This document shows, piece after piece, positions 9,501 to 18,685 of a stretch of DNA of 35,707 nucleotides. The stretch is from a bacterium (lineage in GTDB: Bacteria; Hydrothermota; Tepidihabitantia; B3-TA06), in the NCBI GenBank assembly GCA_012517375.1, contig JAAYVC010000024.1, positions 1-35,707 of the forward strand. The letters are read 5' to 3'. Below the pieces are notes generated by a model. That model saw nothing but the letters and a program-made list of their open reading frames with translations, was not told the origin of the DNA and did no database searches. A program made the translations under genes and the position numbers. Position 1 is the stretch's first letter. Each line of letters opens with the position of its first letter.

Positions 9501-12500
9501 CTTTGGCAAGGTGTTTTGTCTCGAATACAATATGCTTCTCTTCGAGTATCCGCTTACCTACTTCAAGAATTTTTTTTCTGTTTTCATGTTCTTCAATCTG
9601 TATAGGAGATAATTCCAAAAGTTCTTCCTTAGAATATCCCAATCTTGAGCATGCAACCTCGTTAACATCCTCAAATTTACCTGGTTCCCCATTAGGAGAT
9701 ACGGTATGAATGAAAAGTGCATCGTTAGCGCTCTCGAACAGCATTCTATAGCGCTCCTCGGAATCCTTAAGAGCTCTCTCAATCTTTTTCCTTATCCTGA
9801 TGTCTCTAGCAAACACAAGATCGGCAGGGCGGCCTTTGTAGTTTATTATTCCTGCATTCACTTCTACGTCGATAAGCTCGCCGTCCTTGGTCAATAGCTG
9901 GGTTTCGTATACAGACTGCACCTCTTCCCCTTTCATCCTTCGATTGTATTTGTCCCTTATCTTGTCCCTCACTTCAGGATTAAAAAGAAATGTAAAATCC
10001 TTGTCGAGCACATCTTCAGTCTGGTAACCTAGAGTATTCTCAAGAGCCTTATTCGCAAAAACCAGATGGTTATCCTGCAGAATGGCTATCCCATCGAGCG
10101 CTTGCTCGACGAAGGAACGATATTTTTCCTCGGAATCAACGAGAAGGGAAAACAAAGTGCTGTTGAGCGCGGCGTCGGCAACCTGGTTAGCGAACAGCGA
10201 AAACAATTCCAAGTCCCTCTCCCCAAATGGATTATCCTCCAAACGAACAAGGGTCATGACGCCCCAAAGCTCGCTTTGAGCTATGAGAGGAGCCACCAAA
10301 AGGCATTTCGCAGAGTCTTTAACACCGGGTATTCGAATTGCATCATCCGAAAGGTGAATATGATTTGCTATCATGGGTCGCCTTTCCATTGCAACCTTTC
10401 CAGTTATACCCTTGCCGAGAGGGAACCGGTAGGCAAGCCTCTCTTTCTTGTCTTTTTCAATCGTTGTCGTTATAGGTATTAGCTCGTCAACATCAGAGTC
10501 GAGTCTATAGACTGTGCAACCGTCTGCATCTATGAGTTCGGTTGCCCTTTCTGCTATTATCTTAGCTACTTCGTCCTCGTTAAGGCTTGCCGACACATCA
10601 GTACTTATGTCCAAAAGAGTCCTCAACTCCTGGCTGCGGCGTTTTATCTCGGCCTCGTTCGCTTTTCTTTCGGTAATATCCCAGAATACAGCCTGTGATG
10701 CGGGTTTGCCTTCGTACATGGTCGGCATGGAGGTTACTTCTACGTCAATGATCTTTCCGTCGAGACGAAGGAACTTTTCCTCAAACAAATCGGACGTTTC
10801 GCCTTCTTCTATGGATTTTTTGATTCTCGAAGTAGCGGTTTCCCGATAGTCAGGATGAACAAAATCAAGAGCATTCAACCCCATTACATCTTCTATACTA
10901 TTCGCACCCATGAGTTTCAGACACGAATCGTTCGCATATACAACCTTTCCTTCGCAATGTACGGCAATGGCGACAGGGTTAAGTTCAACCAACTTGCGGT
11001 ACCTTTCTTCGGATTCTCTTAATGCATACTCTGAGCGCTTCCTGTCTGTGATATCTCGGACAATACCGCGGTACCCCTTGAATTTCTTATCCCGGTCGAA
11101 TATAGGTACGCCTGAGGTCTCAAGAACAACCTTGCTGCCGTTTTTATGCAGATTAATATTTTCAAGAAGATAAAAGGATTCCCGAGCTGCAACAATCGAG
11201 GCAATTTTCTTGGTTATTCTGTCAGCCTCATCTTCAGGCATAAAATCGAAGGGCGTCCTGCCAAACAGCTCCTCAGGCTTATACCCCAGTATATCAAAAG
11301 CCCTTGGGTTTGAATACACATATTTGTTGTCCTCGTCTATTTCCCATACCCAATCGCTTGTCGTCTCGACAAGGCCCCTGAATTTCTCTTCTGATTCCCT
11401 GAGTGCTTCCTCCGAACGCTTGCGCTCTGTTATATCTATTACGTATCCGAGGTAGTGGGTTATATTATTCTTTTGATCTCTTATTATTGTTGTATAGTCA
11501 TCAACCCAAATTCTTCGTCCATCTTTACAGGTCAGTCTATACGGTATGTGGTGAAACTCCTCTACGCCGCTTTCACTGTAAGTTTTGACTTCATTCGCCA
11601 CCCTTTCAAGCTCCTCTTCAGGAATAATCTCAGCGTAGGATACTTTTCCTGTAATCCATTCCTCCACCGAGTATCCCATAACATCCTTAACGTTAGCCGA
11701 GACGTATTCAACAGGCCAACCCTGCTTGTTCTGCCATTTGAAGACTACTACCGGACCCGAAATGAACATCTTTCTTTCCTGAATCAACTCAAGGTTCAAT
11801 TCTTTCAAGGCTTCTTCAGCCTTTTTCCGTTCCGTAATATCCCGTACAACAGTTACAATGCTTTCTACCTTGCCGCTTTCATCCTTGACAGGTATCTTTC
11901 TTGTTTCCGTGAAAATCTCCCTCCCTGAAATAATATTGGATTCCTGGGTTATCAAAGGCTTGCGAGTCTGCCACACTTCTTTGTACTCTTTTTGAACCTT
12001 TGGAGAAAGAAACGGGAAAACATCGAACAGCGATCTGCCGATAACATCGTCAAGAATTATGCCAAGCTCGACGGACCAGAGTTTGAAAGCAAGATTATGC
12101 ATGATTATCCGCATATCCCTGTTAACGACGTGAATGAGTTCACCCATCGAATTGATTGTCGAGCGGTACAGCTCCTCTGAAGCCTTTAAGGAATCCTCGG
12201 CTTTTTTCCTGTCTGTAATATCGCGGACAACCGTGAGAATTCTTTCTACCGAACCTTCTCGATTCTTAACAGGTATTTTACGCACCTCGATTATAACCTT
12301 TTTTCCGGCAACCTCGATGACTTCCTGAGTTTGAATTGAATCCCCGTACTTGAACACCTTATCATAGTCCTTGCGCGCACTATCGGAAATGAAAGGGAGG
12401 ACATCAAAAAGAGGCTCGCTCGTAATATTCGCAAGCTTGAGTCCAAAAACCTTCATCCACTTAGTCAAGATATCGTTATACATTACAATACGCTTTTTAT

Positions 12501-13305
12501 TATCTATCACATAAACAAGGTCTTCCATCGAGTCTATTGTCGAGTGGTAGAGTTCCTCCGATGAAGAAAGCTCCTTCTGCACCCTCATGTAATCGGTGAT
12601 ATCAACACAGTGACCTAATCTGGCTTTTTCACCCTTATATGATATATCTCTTGTATAAACGTCAAGGCAAGCCTCTTCTTTATCTTTACGTATAATCCTG
12701 AAAGAATAGTGTGAAGCGGTATCCTTACCCTTTGTTCTTTTATCTACACGTTCACGATCTTCCGGGACTATCAAATCGACCGTCCTCATTTTCAGCAGTT
12801 CTTCTGCAGAATAACCGGTCATCCGAACCATCTGCTCGTTAACGTAGAGGAAACGGTCATCACGGTAAATGTAAACGCCTACAAGAGCGGACTCGCTAAG
12901 TGAACGGTACATCTCCTCAGATTCCTCGTGAATGACGCTTGCCATATTTCCGAATGATGTTTCTGCCCCAACCATAACCGCTCCCTTTATTGCACCCTTA
13001 GATGTCTTTAATGGATAAAAGGAGGTTCGGATTGACGTGTGAGAGCCGTCCTTTGTCTTTGATATTACTACCTTTTGTTCAAGCACCTCGCCTGCACGTA
13101 TTCCCTGCAGAGTTTCGGCAGGAAACTCGATAAAGTCGCCAACTTCTGAATTTAAGGCTTCCTTCCTGCCGGTGTTAAAGAAAGCCTCAGCCCCCGGGTT
13201 CCACTCAGTAATAAAGCCTTTATCATCAAATGCAATACAAACTACTGGAAGCCGTCTCGAAAGAGACAAAAATAAAGCCCCTACATCTTTGTATTCTTTT
13301 TCCAA
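3550..13305 (-). CDS. Giant soluble PAS/GAF histidine kinase, 3251 residues
   Basis: A sensor histidine kinase of exceptional size with no visible membrane segment or signal peptide, so probably cytoplasmic. I count about 17 PAS domains, most ending in RDITERK-like linkers, and 5 GAF domains. In order: PAS1-7 (to residue about 880), GAF1 (890-1050), PAS8-11 (1060-1555), GAF2 and GAF3 (1565-1905), PAS12-16 (1910-2530), GAF4 (2540-2705), PAS17 (2715-2835), GAF5 (2840-3010). A short coiled coil leads to a HisKA_3 domain with phospho-acceptor His3054 ([16 protein letters not shown]). The HATPase_c domain follows, with N-box NNALKHA near 3161, then DDGKGFD and [11 protein letters not shown]15 carries Cys2334, Cys2345 and Cys2348. 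The start is TTG with GGAG 9 bases upstream. It is coupled to the downstream NarL-type regulator. Ligands cannot be predicted. Confidence 0.95.
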   Translation of the reverse strand: MEKEYKDVGALFLSLSRRLPVVCIAFDDKGFITEWNPGAEAFFNTGRKEALNSEVGDFIEFPAETLQGIRAGEVLEQKVVISKTKDGSHTSIRTSFYPLKTSKGAIKGAVMVGAETSFGNMASVIHEESEEMYRSLSESALVGVYIYRDDRFLYVNEQMVRMTGYSAEELLKMRTVDLIVPEDRERVDKRTKGKDTASHYSFRIIRKDKEEACLDVYTRDISYKGEKARLGHCVDITDYMRVQKELSSSEELYHSTIDSMEDLVYVIDNKKRIVMYNDILTKWMKVFGLKLANITSEPLFDVLPFISDSARKDYDKVFKYGDSIQTQEVIEVAGKKVIIEVRKIPVKNREGSVERILTVVRDITDRKKAEDSLKASEELYRSTINSMGELIHVVNRDMRIIMHNLAFKLWSVELGIILDDVIGRSLFDVFPFLSPKVQKEYKEVWQTRKPLITQESNIISGREIFTETRKIPVKDESGKVESIVTVVRDITERKKAEEALKELNLELIQERKMFISGPVVVFKWQNKQGWPVEYVSANVKDVMGYSVEEWITGKVSYAEIIPEEELERVANEVKTYSESGVEEFHHIPYRLTCKDGRRIWVDDYTTIIRDQKNNITHYLGYVIDITERKRSEEALRESEEKFRGLVETTSDWVWEIDEDNKYVYSNPRAFDILGYKPEELFGRTPFDFMPEDEADRITKKIASIVAARESFYLLENINLHKNGSKVVLETSGVPIFDRDKKFKGYRGIVRDITDRKRSEYALRESEERYRKLVELNPVAIAVHCEGKVVYANDSCLKLMGANSIEDVMGLNALDFVHPDYRETATSRIKKSIEEGETSDLFEEKFLRLDGKIIDVEVTSMPTMYEGKPASQAVFWDITERKANEAEIKRRSQELRTLLDISTDVSASLNEDEVAKIIAERATELIDADGCTVYRLDSDVDELIPITTTIEKDKKERLAYRFPLGKGITGKVAMERRPMIANHIHLSDDAIRIPGVKDSAKCLLVAPLIAQSELWGVMTLVRLEDNPFGERDLELFSLFANQVADAALNSTLFSLLVDSEEKYRSFVEQALDGIAILQDNHLVFANKALENTLGYQTEDVLDKDFTFLFNPEVRDKIRDKYNRRMKGEEVQSVYETQLLTKDGELIDVEVNAGIINYKGRPADLVFARDIRIRKKIERALKDSEERYRMLFESANDALFIHTVSPNGEPGKFEDVNEVACSRLGYSKEELLELSPIQIEEHENRKKILEVGKRILEEKHIVFETKHLAKDGRKIPVELSSHIFELAGEQIVFSIARDITERKRTEEALQRSEEFNRTVIENAPLGVSVRDRTGRLLGANEAWKKIWGMSEDAVIDDMSRERDSLEFDESDSYLEQWKKEIKDVYEHGGSFHIPQVEVKRTRKEEPIYVSQYFYAIPNASGEVERVVILTEDVTERKKAEEALLESEERYRKLVSLSPEAIVVLQNGKMVFVNEAAVRILGAQSEEQLIGREAIDFVHPDFKKIVTERMKSVADNSKNPFLEEKLIRIDGKEVIVDSISIAFTYQGKPAIQLVAHDITRRKRIEETIRKERQAYSVIAEAAVSSKDIGDLCDRVLKGFADVLSFDTGSIQLYDFQKGTLELTAMTGFWKDGPVKMSLPKPSQNINDPQSVASYVARTKKSIFAPDIRQHEIFEKFEKRFEESEINSIISWPLLGASRQLLGVMHLANREPQIIPKEDIVFFETIAEMFSTALQRKLSEEALRESERTYRGLYETTLALADKTDLTEVLAVIADQAVHLLDGHSSTIFLWDGKQELLVPYYTNARQIKEKLLDYKFSLGQGVTGQAAADKRGLYLNYNSKGKTLSTQGTEGEEDEMQSVIAEPLLYGDRLLGVINLVAIKRVFNQEDQEKMRIFARQASIAYLRSRNLSDLKESETRYRALFENADDAIFTMVEDVFVDCNALTLELFKCERSQIVGQTPYRFSPPFQPDGSSSKDAAIKRIKAALAGEPQRFYWKHIRLDGSPFDAEVSLNRLELRGEIIIQAIVRDITERKRAEEALAESEERYRLITESANDLITLHDSSLNYLYFNPAVERILGYSAAELSRMTAVEIMHPDDRQMVIKAFKESWRDAKSSSLEFRTKKKDGSYIWVESKGRPLTNEEGLVDRALVISRDITDRKITEDALRESEERYRNLFQQANDAIIVEGFDGKILAVNQKATDLYGYSEEAFLDKVFVDLVSPEMSGIMPELINQVKTRGGFFGEGVGLRIDGTRFPLELSGSMIPWGKGSAILVFLRDIEERKQAEEAIREGERFLASIFASIQDGLSILDNELNVVRVNPTMEKWYAHSAPFIGKKCYEVYHNRHEVCEFCPGKRTKETREAGYEVVPKRGPEGESVGWVELYTFPLMDLSTGKMKGLIEYVRDITERKEAEEALREREELYRTLIHTAQEGIGLVAPDEKILFVNPKMAELLGYNAEELVGRLITDYVPLDQKELILNETLRREKGETSRYELSLINRDGSLRDVLVNAAPVYYSDGRFHATLGVLTDISDIKKAEEQLRVRLIYQTTITEILNKAILIDDLDVFIMDSLKILGSVFEAHRVYLATNLEGKNDFRITHEWKKEEKKSIFGSSYDYSNFPKIYKNFLSGSLVVKTSPDTTTEEGRFLGESNAKSGMFAPIKIVGNFYGFIGVCDSKEPRTWSEFELEEFQTFARLVGAAMDRFFEEQERRFAENALAESEERYRTLVETSMDIIFLLTIKGQILYVSPASRRLGYEPDEIIKNPQSVIQAIPQDEMIMLRAVFAKSLRESHPVQEIDSEIYDKNGIRHWFSLSWNWIKNDKGEIVAVQGIARDISERKESERALRLRMEYEKALYEVSSLFLAEGITDNSIHEFLERLGRVTEVSRVYIFSHDKDEDDKYFMNRTHRWVSEDVPQLDNGNMNRLYYEQGFERWLAGLSTGEDMHGLVDEMPEQEKKTFSKEGIVAYLVLPIFVEGRFWGAIGFDEAKKRREWDVEDIRLLWTASQSFSSALATESKSRELALSYENLRERERQITDLHIRLVKAEEEERRRIARVLHDEIAQQLTGIALILSTPEMNQNENSQGRIKEAKDMVKETQKFIRDLSYDLRPPALDNLGLLAAVRALARSVAVATGVSVEVETEDEFPRTEQETEIMIYRIIQEAVNNALKHAEPEEIRIVFDYDAPLLRFTISDDGKGFDLDKTLSEHRGLGLHSMQERVALIRGRMELESSPGEGTHLRVEVAIRPIMNRMKPEE

Positions 13306-13331
13306 ATCTTATCTCCGCATAATTATTATAG

Positions 13332-13360
13332 ATAATAATTAATATTGTGCTCCGCGTCAA
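13332..13360 (-). promoter_or_regulatory. Promoter of the kinase-regulator operon
   Basis: On the minus strand: TTGACG (13360-13355), 17-bp spacer, TATTAT (13337-13332). The transcript should start near 13325, leaving about 20 nt that contain the GGAG of the TTG start. Confidence 0.7.
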
Positions 13361-13371
13361 GTGCATCCAGC

Positions 13372-13400
13372 TTGACTTCGTTAATTGAATGAAGTAAAAT
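13372..13400 (+). promoter_or_regulatory. Promoter of the carbonic anhydrase-pyr operon (leaderless)
   Basis: TTGACT at 13372-13377, 17-bp spacer, TAAAAT at 13395-13400. The ATG at 13410 is 9 nt beyond the -10 box, so the leader would be about 3 nt. The divergent kinase promoter has its -35 box 11 bp away. Confidence 0.75.
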
Positions 13401-13409
13401 CCCGTTAGG

Positions 13410-13919
13410 ATGTCTGTATCAGAAAAACCAAGCGTAATCGCCAAGCGCTGTTTCATAGCTGCCGGAGCGCATATTATTGGCGAAGTCGAATTGGGAGAGC
13501 TTTCGAGCGTTTGGTATAATGCCGTATTGAGGGGTGATTTGAACTACATCAAGATAGGGAAGGAAACCAATATCCAGGATAACTGCGTCTTACATGTGAC
13601 AGATGAACTGCCTGTTATCATTGGAGACAGAGTGACCGTAGGTCACGGAGCCATTATCCATGGATGCGTGATTGAAGATGATTGCCTTATCGGAATGGGA
13701 GCGGTTATTCTGGACGGGTCCCGCATAGGCCGTGGATCGGTGATAGGAGCAGGATCGCTTGTAAAGGAGAGAATGAAGATTCCTCCTTCCAGCCTGGTCG
13801 TCGGCGTGCCTGGAGAAATCAAAAGAACTCTTGATCCTTCAACCATCGAGATGATTAGGGAAGCGGGAAGGCATTATACAGAACTCACTAAAAGACATCT
13901 GGGGGAGCTAAAGGAATGA
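13410..13919 (+). CDS. Gamma-class carbonic anhydrase-like hexapeptide protein
   Basis: A left-handed beta-helix protein of the YrdA/CaiE/PaaY gamma-carbonic anhydrase family, 169 residues, usually a cytosolic trimer with a metal at each subunit interface. Hexapeptide repeats run from about residue 20 to 130. The three metal-binding histidines are visible as His62 (VLHVT) and His79 and His84 (VGHGAIIHGC). The family interconverts CO2 and bicarbonate, though several members lack measurable activity. It is the first gene of an operon leading to pyrRBC, and its mRNA appears leaderless. One inference is that it supplies bicarbonate for carbamoyl phosphate, the substrate of PyrB. The stop overlaps the next start as ATGA. 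Confidence 0.88.
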   Translation: MSVSEKPSVIAKRCFIAAGAHIIGEVELGELSSVWYNAVLRGDLNYIKIGKETNIQDNCVLHVTDELPVIIGDRVTVGHGAIIHGCVIEDDCLIGMGAVILDGSRIGRGSVIGAGSLVKERMKIPPSSLVVGVPGEIKRTLDPSTIEMIREAGRHYTELTKRHLGELKE

Positions 13920-15616
13920 AAAAAACAAGTACTACATTAACGTGCTCGACCATTCTTTTAGTTTTTTTGGGGATAACGGGCTGCACAGCGCCTTTCATCA
14001 ACAGAGAGAAATACGAAGCCGAAGCAACAGCATACTTCAACACCGGGGAAGAGTTCTTCAAGAAAGGAGACTACGACAAGGCAGTCTCTACCTTTACGAA
14101 CGTCATTAAAACCTACCCGCGCTCCCAGCTTGCAGATGATGCATACTATCTTGCTTCGCTTTCTTTCGCTAAAAAGAAGGATTGGGAGCACGCAGTTGGA
14201 GCTTCATTGAATCTTGCTAAATCTTATCCCGCATCTCCTCTTATTCCGAAAACAAAGATAATTCTTGCTGAAGGCTACAATAACATCGGCATGTACGAAG
14301 AAGCTCTCTTAAATTATATCGAAGCCTATATAGTCTCGGATATTCCTAAGGAACGTGAGATAGCTTCCTCCCAGGCAAAAAACCTGTTGGGCAGAGAAAA
14401 AGACTATAGTGTTCTTTTAGATATTTATGATCGTTATGGAAATACTGATGCAGCGGAATGGATTCTCTACAGGCTTGGAGATTTGTCGTTTCAACTTGAA
14501 AACTACGAGGCTTCTGAACGGCACTTATCCGAGTTGAAAAGGAGATTTCCCAAGAGCCCGTATATTGATAAGATAGGCGGGAAGGACATATCCGCATCAA
14601 AACTTAAGAGCGAATTAACCATCGGGGTGCTGCTCCCTCTGACCGGAAGCCTTTCTTCATATGGTCTAAATGTGAAGCAAGGTATAGATTTGGCAAACGA
14701 CCTGAAGGGAGACGCAACGGTCAAACTCGTGGAATACGACACGAGATCAGATCCTGGAGAAGCTCTAAGGGGAGCCGAATATCTCTTAAAAGAGGAAGCA
14801 AGTGTAATCATTGGCCCATTGACTTCCTCCGGCATTACTGCCGTCACAAAAGCTGCCGCAAGAAACGGAACTGTCGTTATTTCTCCGACTGCGACAGACC
14901 CTTCCCTCTTATCGCAATACGAATGCTTGTTCGAACTCAATTCGTATTCGGAGGAAGAGACTAAAGCCATTGCAAGTTACGCTTTAAGCCAAGGTATGAC
15001 TCAGTTCGGGGTGCTTTACCCCAATTCGGAAAACGGTAAATTTCTTGCCGATGTTTTTGCCAAGGCGGTTGAGAGAGGAGGAGGAAAGGTTCTTTACTCT
15101 TCCCAGCTCAGCGACACTGTTACAGAAATTCAGAAAACCATCGTATCTGTGAGATACAGTCCCGCTCAGGCTGTATTCTTACCTTTTACTAAAACTCAAC
15201 TTATGTCTGTTGTACCCGAAATCGCATACTACAGGTTGAAGGTAAAAATTCTGGGGATAGATGACTTCGCGGACTCGGACATATTGAGGCGGGGTGGAGT
15301 ACCTTTCGAGAACGTGTGGTTCGCTTCTCCTCCGTGCAAGATTGAGACGAGCTATCCATTCGAGGTTTTCTTTTCACAGTATAAATCTCTATACGGCAAG
15401 GACCCGAATTGGGAATCCGCCCTGGGATACGATGCATACAACTTTATTATTGCCGCATTCTCATCCGGGAAATCGGAATCTCTCTGCAGATCGCTTCGTC
15501 AACTGGATAACAGAAGAGGAACTCTTGGGCGTCTGGTTTTTATCGATTCCCCCCAGGAACCTTCTCTTCGTATTTATACAATAAAAAATGAAGAAATTAA
15601 GGAGGTAGTTAGATGA
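13916..15616 (+). CDS. TPR plus periplasmic-binding-fold lipoprotein
   Basis: A probable lipoprotein of 566 residues. The signal peptide ends in the lipobox GITGC, with Cys23 as the lipidated residue. Residues about 32-210 are tetratricopeptide-like helices (AYFNTGEEFFKKGDYDKA and similar), as in BamD/YbgF-type proteins. Residues about 233-560 form a type I periplasmic-binding fold (LTIGVLLPLTGSLSSYG, VIIGPLTSSG, LGYDAYNFI), as in branched-chain amino-acid receptors. This combination of helical repeats and binding-protein lobe recalls LpoA-type penicillin-binding protein activators, but the similarity is by architecture only. No ABC permease genes are nearby, which argues against a transport role. 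The start overlaps the carbonic anhydrase stop by 4 nt, and the end overlaps the next gene by 4 nt. Confidence 0.85.
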   Translation: MKKTSTTLTCSTILLVFLGITGCTAPFINREKYEAEATAYFNTGEEFFKKGDYDKAVSTFTNVIKTYPRSQLADDAYYLASLSFAKKKDWEHAVGASLNLAKSYPASPLIPKTKIILAEGYNNIGMYEEALLNYIEAYIVSDIPKEREIASSQAKNLLGREKDYSVLLDIYDRYGNTDAAEWILYRLGDLSFQLENYEASERHLSELKRRFPKSPYIDKIGGKDISASKLKSELTIGVLLPLTGSLSSYGLNVKQGIDLANDLKGDATVKLVEYDTRSDPGEALRGAEYLLKEEASVIIGPLTSSGITAVTKAAARNGTVVISPTATDPSLLSQYECLFELNSYSEEETKAIASYALSQGMTQFGVLYPNSENGKFLADVFAKAVERGGGKVLYSSQLSDTVTEIQKTIVSVRYSPAQAVFLPFTKTQLMSVVPEIAYYRLKVKILGIDDFADSDILRRGGVPFENVWFASPPCKIETSYPFEVFFSQYKSLYGKDPNWESALGYDAYNFIIAAFSSGKSESLCRSLRQLDNRRGTLGRLVFIDSPQEPSLRIYTIKNEEIKEVVR

Positions 15617-15867
15617 CAGACAAGAAATCTTTAAAGAAAAAAGATAAAAAAAGAACAGAACCGGTTGCGATTCAAACCCCTAAATTCAGTTTGCTGAACT
15701 GGCTTCTGCTGTGTGTTGCAGTAATAATTATCGTTTTCGGATTCGTGTTCCTTTCAAAAGGTTCTATTACCCTTGCTCCGATACTTCTCGTGCTCGGTTA
15801 CTGCGTCGTAGTCCCTCTGGCGCTTATACTGCGTCCGAAAAGCAAGCCATCCGGGAAAGATGCATAA
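15613..15867 (+). CDS. Small two-TM protein, DUF3098-like
   Basis: An 84-residue membrane protein with a lysine-rich N-terminus (about 1-25), then two hydrophobic segments (about 29-47 and 53-73) and a short basic tail. The second half (SITLAPILLVLGYCVVVPLAL) resembles the DUF3098 family, known mainly from Bacteroidetes and often found near cell-division or wall genes. Function is unknown. The ATG overlaps the stop of the preceding lipoprotein as ATGA and follows AAGGAGG (15598-15604), a strong ribosome-binding site. pyrR starts 20 nt after its stop. Confidence 0.8.
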   Translation: MTDKKSLKKKDKKRTEPVAIQTPKFSLLNWLLLCVAVIIIVFGFVFLSKGSITLAPILLVLGYCVVVPLALILRPKSKPSGKDA

Positions 15868-15887
15868 GAGTCCTAAAAGTCAACGGC

Positions 15888-16433
15888 ATGAGTGAACATC
15901 AAATAGCTGATGCGGCTGAAATATGCCGTATGATAACACGCATAGCTACACAGATTGTAGAACGAAACAAGGGCGTAATGAGCCTGATCCTTGTAGGAAT
16001 AGTGCGCAGAGGCGATATTCTTGCCAGAAGGCTTGCTGCAGAACTTAAAAGGCTTGAGGGCGGCGAGATTCCTGTTGGAGCGATTGATATCACACTCTAC
16101 CGGGATGATCTGCAACTCGCATCTGAAATGCCCCTGGTTCAGGCCTCTTCAATACCTTTTGATATCAACAACAAGATAATAGTCCTTGTCGACGACGTTT
16201 TATACACAGGTCGAACCGTACGCGCCGCACTCTCTGAGATTCTTGATTTCGGAAGACCCCAGATAATTCAGCTTGCCGTTCTTGTAGACAGGGTAAACCG
16301 AGAACTTCCAATAGGCGCCGACTTCATCGGACGAAAAATTCCTGCGGCAAGAGACGAGATCATTGATGTCAATCTTAATGAAACCGACGGAAGAGAAGGC
16401 ATTTACATAAAAAAACGCGAGGAGACTAAGTGA
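15888..16433 (+). CDS. pyrR: PyrR bifunctional regulator/uracil phosphoribosyltransferase
   Basis: A 181-residue type I phosphoribosyltransferase. The PRPP-binding loop is VLVDDVLYTGRT (99-110), and the stretches ITLYRDDL (68-75) and QLAVLVDRVNRELPIGAD are characteristic of PyrR. In Bacilli this protein binds pyr-mRNA to attenuate transcription and also has weak uracil phosphoribosyltransferase activity. The ATG at 15888 is the only sensible start: the frame stays open further upstream, but only as a shadow of the previous gene. No pyr-attenuator fits in the 20 nt between the genes, so the regulatory role may be different or act elsewhere. The stop overlaps pyrB as GTGA. Confidence 0.92.
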   Translation: MSEHQIADAAEICRMITRIATQIVERNKGVMSLILVGIVRRGDILARRLAAELKRLEGGEIPVGAIDITLYRDDLQLASEMPLVQASSIPFDINNKIIVLVDDVLYTGRTVRAALSEILDFGRPQIIQLAVLVDRVNRELPIGADFIGRKIPAARDEIIDVNLNETDGREGIYIKKREETK

Positions 16434-17365
16434 CCTGGAAACATAAGCATCTGCTTGGACTTGAAGGCATGTCAAGGGATGACATAAGCTTCATACTCGA
16501 TACGACCGAGCGTTTCCATGAAGTACTTGACAGACCCATACCTATAGTACCGGCGCTTCGAGGCAAGACGATTCTGGCTATGTTCTACGAACCTTCGACA
16601 AGAACCTCTATCTCGTTCGGAATGGCTGGAAAAAGATTGTCGGCGGATGTAGTCAGCTTCAGCAAATCGACCTCAAGCGTCCAGAAGGGAGAAACGCTGC
16701 TGGATACCGTTCGGACTATCGAATCAATGAGGATTGACGGCGTCATTATCAGGCACGCATGTCCGGGTTCGGCAAAGTTCGTAGCAGACAGGGTTGACGC
16801 CTTCGTGGTAAACGCAGGAGATGGACCTCACGAGCATCCGACTCAGGGTCTACTTGATCTCTTCTCTGCAAGAAAGCGGCTTGGAACCCTGGACGGGAAA
16901 AGAATCGTCGTAGTCGGAGACATAACCCACAGCAGGGTTGCACGCTCGGGAATAATCGGTTTCTCCACCATGGGAGCAAAAGTTACAGTATGCGGTCCCG
17001 CGACATTGATGCCAAGAAATATCGCAGAAGCGTTCCCGATGATAGCGGTCGAAACCGATTTAGACAAGGCGATTGAAGACGCAGACATTGTAATGATGCT
17101 TCGTCTTCAGCTTGAAAGGCAAAGAAAAGGACTGTTTCCGTCAATAAGAGAGTACAGAACCCTTTACTGTCTGACATCAAAGCGATTAAAAAAGGCGAAA
17201 AAAGACGCGGTAGTAATGCATCCCGGACCAATGAACCGTGGCGTCGAAATTGACGCTGATGTAGCGGATGGCCCTAATTCCTGCGTGCTTGCACAGGTGA
17301 GGGCAGGCGTGGCCGTGCGAATGGCAGTCTTATACATACTTGCAGGAGGTGAGCTTGAGCGCTGA
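16430..17365 (+). CDS. pyrB: Aspartate carbamoyltransferase catalytic subunit
   Basis: Condenses carbamoyl phosphate with aspartate to carbamoyl-aspartate, the committed step of de novo pyrimidine synthesis, in the cytosol. The 311-residue product is of normal length for the catalytic chain. The carbamoyl-phosphate loop is FYEPSTRTS (52-60). HPTQGLLDLFS and, near the C-terminus, HPGPMNRGVEI are diagnostic for ATCase over ornithine carbamoyltransferase. The GTG start overlaps the pyrR stop by 4 nt and follows GAGGAG at 16419-16424. No pyrI regulatory chain is present. Assembly with the adjacent PyrC, as in Aquifex-type complexes, is a reasonable guess. Confidence 0.96.
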   Translation: MTWKHKHLLGLEGMSRDDISFILDTTERFHEVLDRPIPIVPALRGKTILAMFYEPSTRTSISFGMAGKRLSADVVSFSKSTSSVQKGETLLDTVRTIESMRIDGVIIRHACPGSAKFVADRVDAFVVNAGDGPHEHPTQGLLDLFSARKRLGTLDGKRIVVVGDITHSRVARSGIIGFSTMGAKVTVCGPATLMPRNIAEAFPMIAVETDLDKAIEDADIVMMLRLQLERQRKGLFPSIREYRTLYCLTSKRLKKAKKDAVVMHPGPMNRGVEIDADVADGPNSCVLAQVRAGVAVRMAVLYILAGGELER

Positions 17366-18635
17366 ATCGTATCTTCTCCGAAACGGAACAGTATACTTTC
17401 CTGAAGAAAAAACCCTGAGGAAAGCTGATATCATTATTGAAAACGGTTCGATTAATCGGATCCAAGAAAGCATACAACCTCAAGAAGGCATCCAGATCAT
17501 TGAAGCCGATGGCAAGATCATTACGCCCGGATTCACCGACCTGCACACACACCTCAGGGAACCCGGCAGAGAGGATGCGGAAACGCTAGAGTCCGGAGCT
17601 ATGGCCGCGCTTGCGGGCGGGTTTACAACAATATGCGCCATGCCGAATACGGAACCCGCAACAGATTCACGCGAACAGGCGGATTTCATAAGGAATAAAT
17701 CCAAAGCACTGGGTCTGGCTGAAATACTTCCTATAGGTTCGGCAACAAAAGGAAGGCGAGGGGAAGAGATCTCGGAGTACGCGCTTCTAAAGGAAGGTGG
17801 GGTGGTTGCTCTTTCAGATGACGGAGATTGGATACGCTCGGCTGAAGTAATGCGACATGCCCTGGAATACGCCGGAATGCTTGGCCTTCCTGTTATTACA
17901 CATGCAGAGGAACCGACCTTGTGCGAAGGCGGTGTTATGAATGAGGGTAAGGTTTCAACGATACTGGGCCTTAAAACAAGACCTCCTGTAGCGGAAGAAA
18001 TAGCCCTGAAGAGAGACATCGCTCTCGCCGCATACACGGAATCTCATCTGCATGTCGCCCATTTGACGACCGGAACAGGCGTCGCACTCATTGAAGAGGC
18101 TAAGTCAAAAGGCATTCGCGTAACCGCAGAGGTCACTCCTCATCATCTGCTGCTTGCGGATGAGTCCATGTTTTCATTTGACGCCAATCTCAAGGTAAAC
18201 CCTCCGTTGAGAACCGAACAAGATAGAAAATCCCTCCTCAAGGCGATAACAGAGGGATTAATCGACGCAATAGCCACAGATCACGCACCTCATCCTGTGG
18301 AAGAAAAAGAGCAGGAACTCGATATCGCTCCATCAGGAATGATAGGCCTTCAGACCGCTTTTTCGTTGCTCTGGGAAAATCTTGTTGACAAGAGCATACT
18401 GAAGCCTGAGACGCTTCTCGGACTTCTTACTACAGGCCCGGCTTCCGTAATAGGAAGAAAAGTCGAACTCAGGGAAGGTTTAATCGTAAATCTGGTCTTG
18501 TTCGATCCGGAAGCCCGCTGGGTTTTGGATAATTCCACAAACCGTTCGCGTTCTCGCAACACGCCGTGGTTCGGAAAAACCTTGAAGGGCAAGGTTGAAG
18601 CGGTATTTCTCGCGGACAAAAAGTTTTCCTTTTAA
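17355..18635 (+). CDS. pyrC: Dihydroorotase, class I
   Basis: Cyclises carbamoyl-aspartate to dihydroorotate, the step after PyrB. The 426-residue zinc amidohydrolase shows the first metal motif DLHTHLREPG (His64, His66), the substrate loop with NTEPATD, HVAHLTTGTG and TPHHLLL carrying further ligand histidines, and ATDHAPHP with catalytic Asp309. This long class I type groups with PyrC proteins that associate with ATCase. The TTG at 17355 is chosen because it follows a full AGGAGGTGA (17344-17352) with 2 nt spacing, or 5-6 nt from the core AGGAGG. The frame is also open to a TTG at 17340, which has no such site. The overlap with pyrB is 11 nt. No clear terminator follows. Confidence 0.95.
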   Translation: MSAESYLLRNGTVYFPEEKTLRKADIIIENGSINRIQESIQPQEGIQIIEADGKIITPGFTDLHTHLREPGREDAETLESGAMAALAGGFTTICAMPNTEPATDSREQADFIRNKSKALGLAEILPIGSATKGRRGEEISEYALLKEGGVVALSDDGDWIRSAEVMRHALEYAGMLGLPVITHAEEPTLCEGGVMNEGKVSTILGLKTRPPVAEEIALKRDIALAAYTESHLHVAHLTTGTGVALIEEAKSKGIRVTAEVTPHHLLLADESMFSFDANLKVNPPLRTEQDRKSLLKAITEGLIDAIATDHAPHPVEEKEQELDIAPSGMIGLQTAFSLLWENLVDKSILKPETLLGLLTTGPASVIGRKVELREGLIVNLVLFDPEARWVLDNSTNRSRSRNTPWFGKTLKGKVEAVFLADKKFSF

Positions 18636-18685
18636 GTTGTTCGGAAGTTATCGGTTAGTTTTTCAAATAAAAGGATAGATGAGGT

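Noticed and set aside
9167-9709. 180-residue plus-strand ORF inside the giant kinase gene
   Set aside because: Low-complexity Ser/Leu-rich translation antisense to clear PAS domains; no start signal. The same applies to the other plus-strand ORFs between 3550 and 13305.
3550-13305. Tandem PAS-coding units as a DNA repeat array or several separate genes
   Set aside because: The units share protein motifs but are diverged in DNA, and the frame is unbroken from a single start with a ribosome-binding site to one kinase core.
15711-15887. 59-residue N-terminal extension of PyrR
   Set aside because: It overlaps the DUF3098-like gene out of frame and has no similarity to PyrR; the family begins at the ATG at 15888.
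17480-18037. 185-residue minus-strand ORF over pyrC
   Set aside because: Antisense shadow of a strongly conserved enzyme; composition rich in Ser/Pro/Ala, without recognisable motifs.
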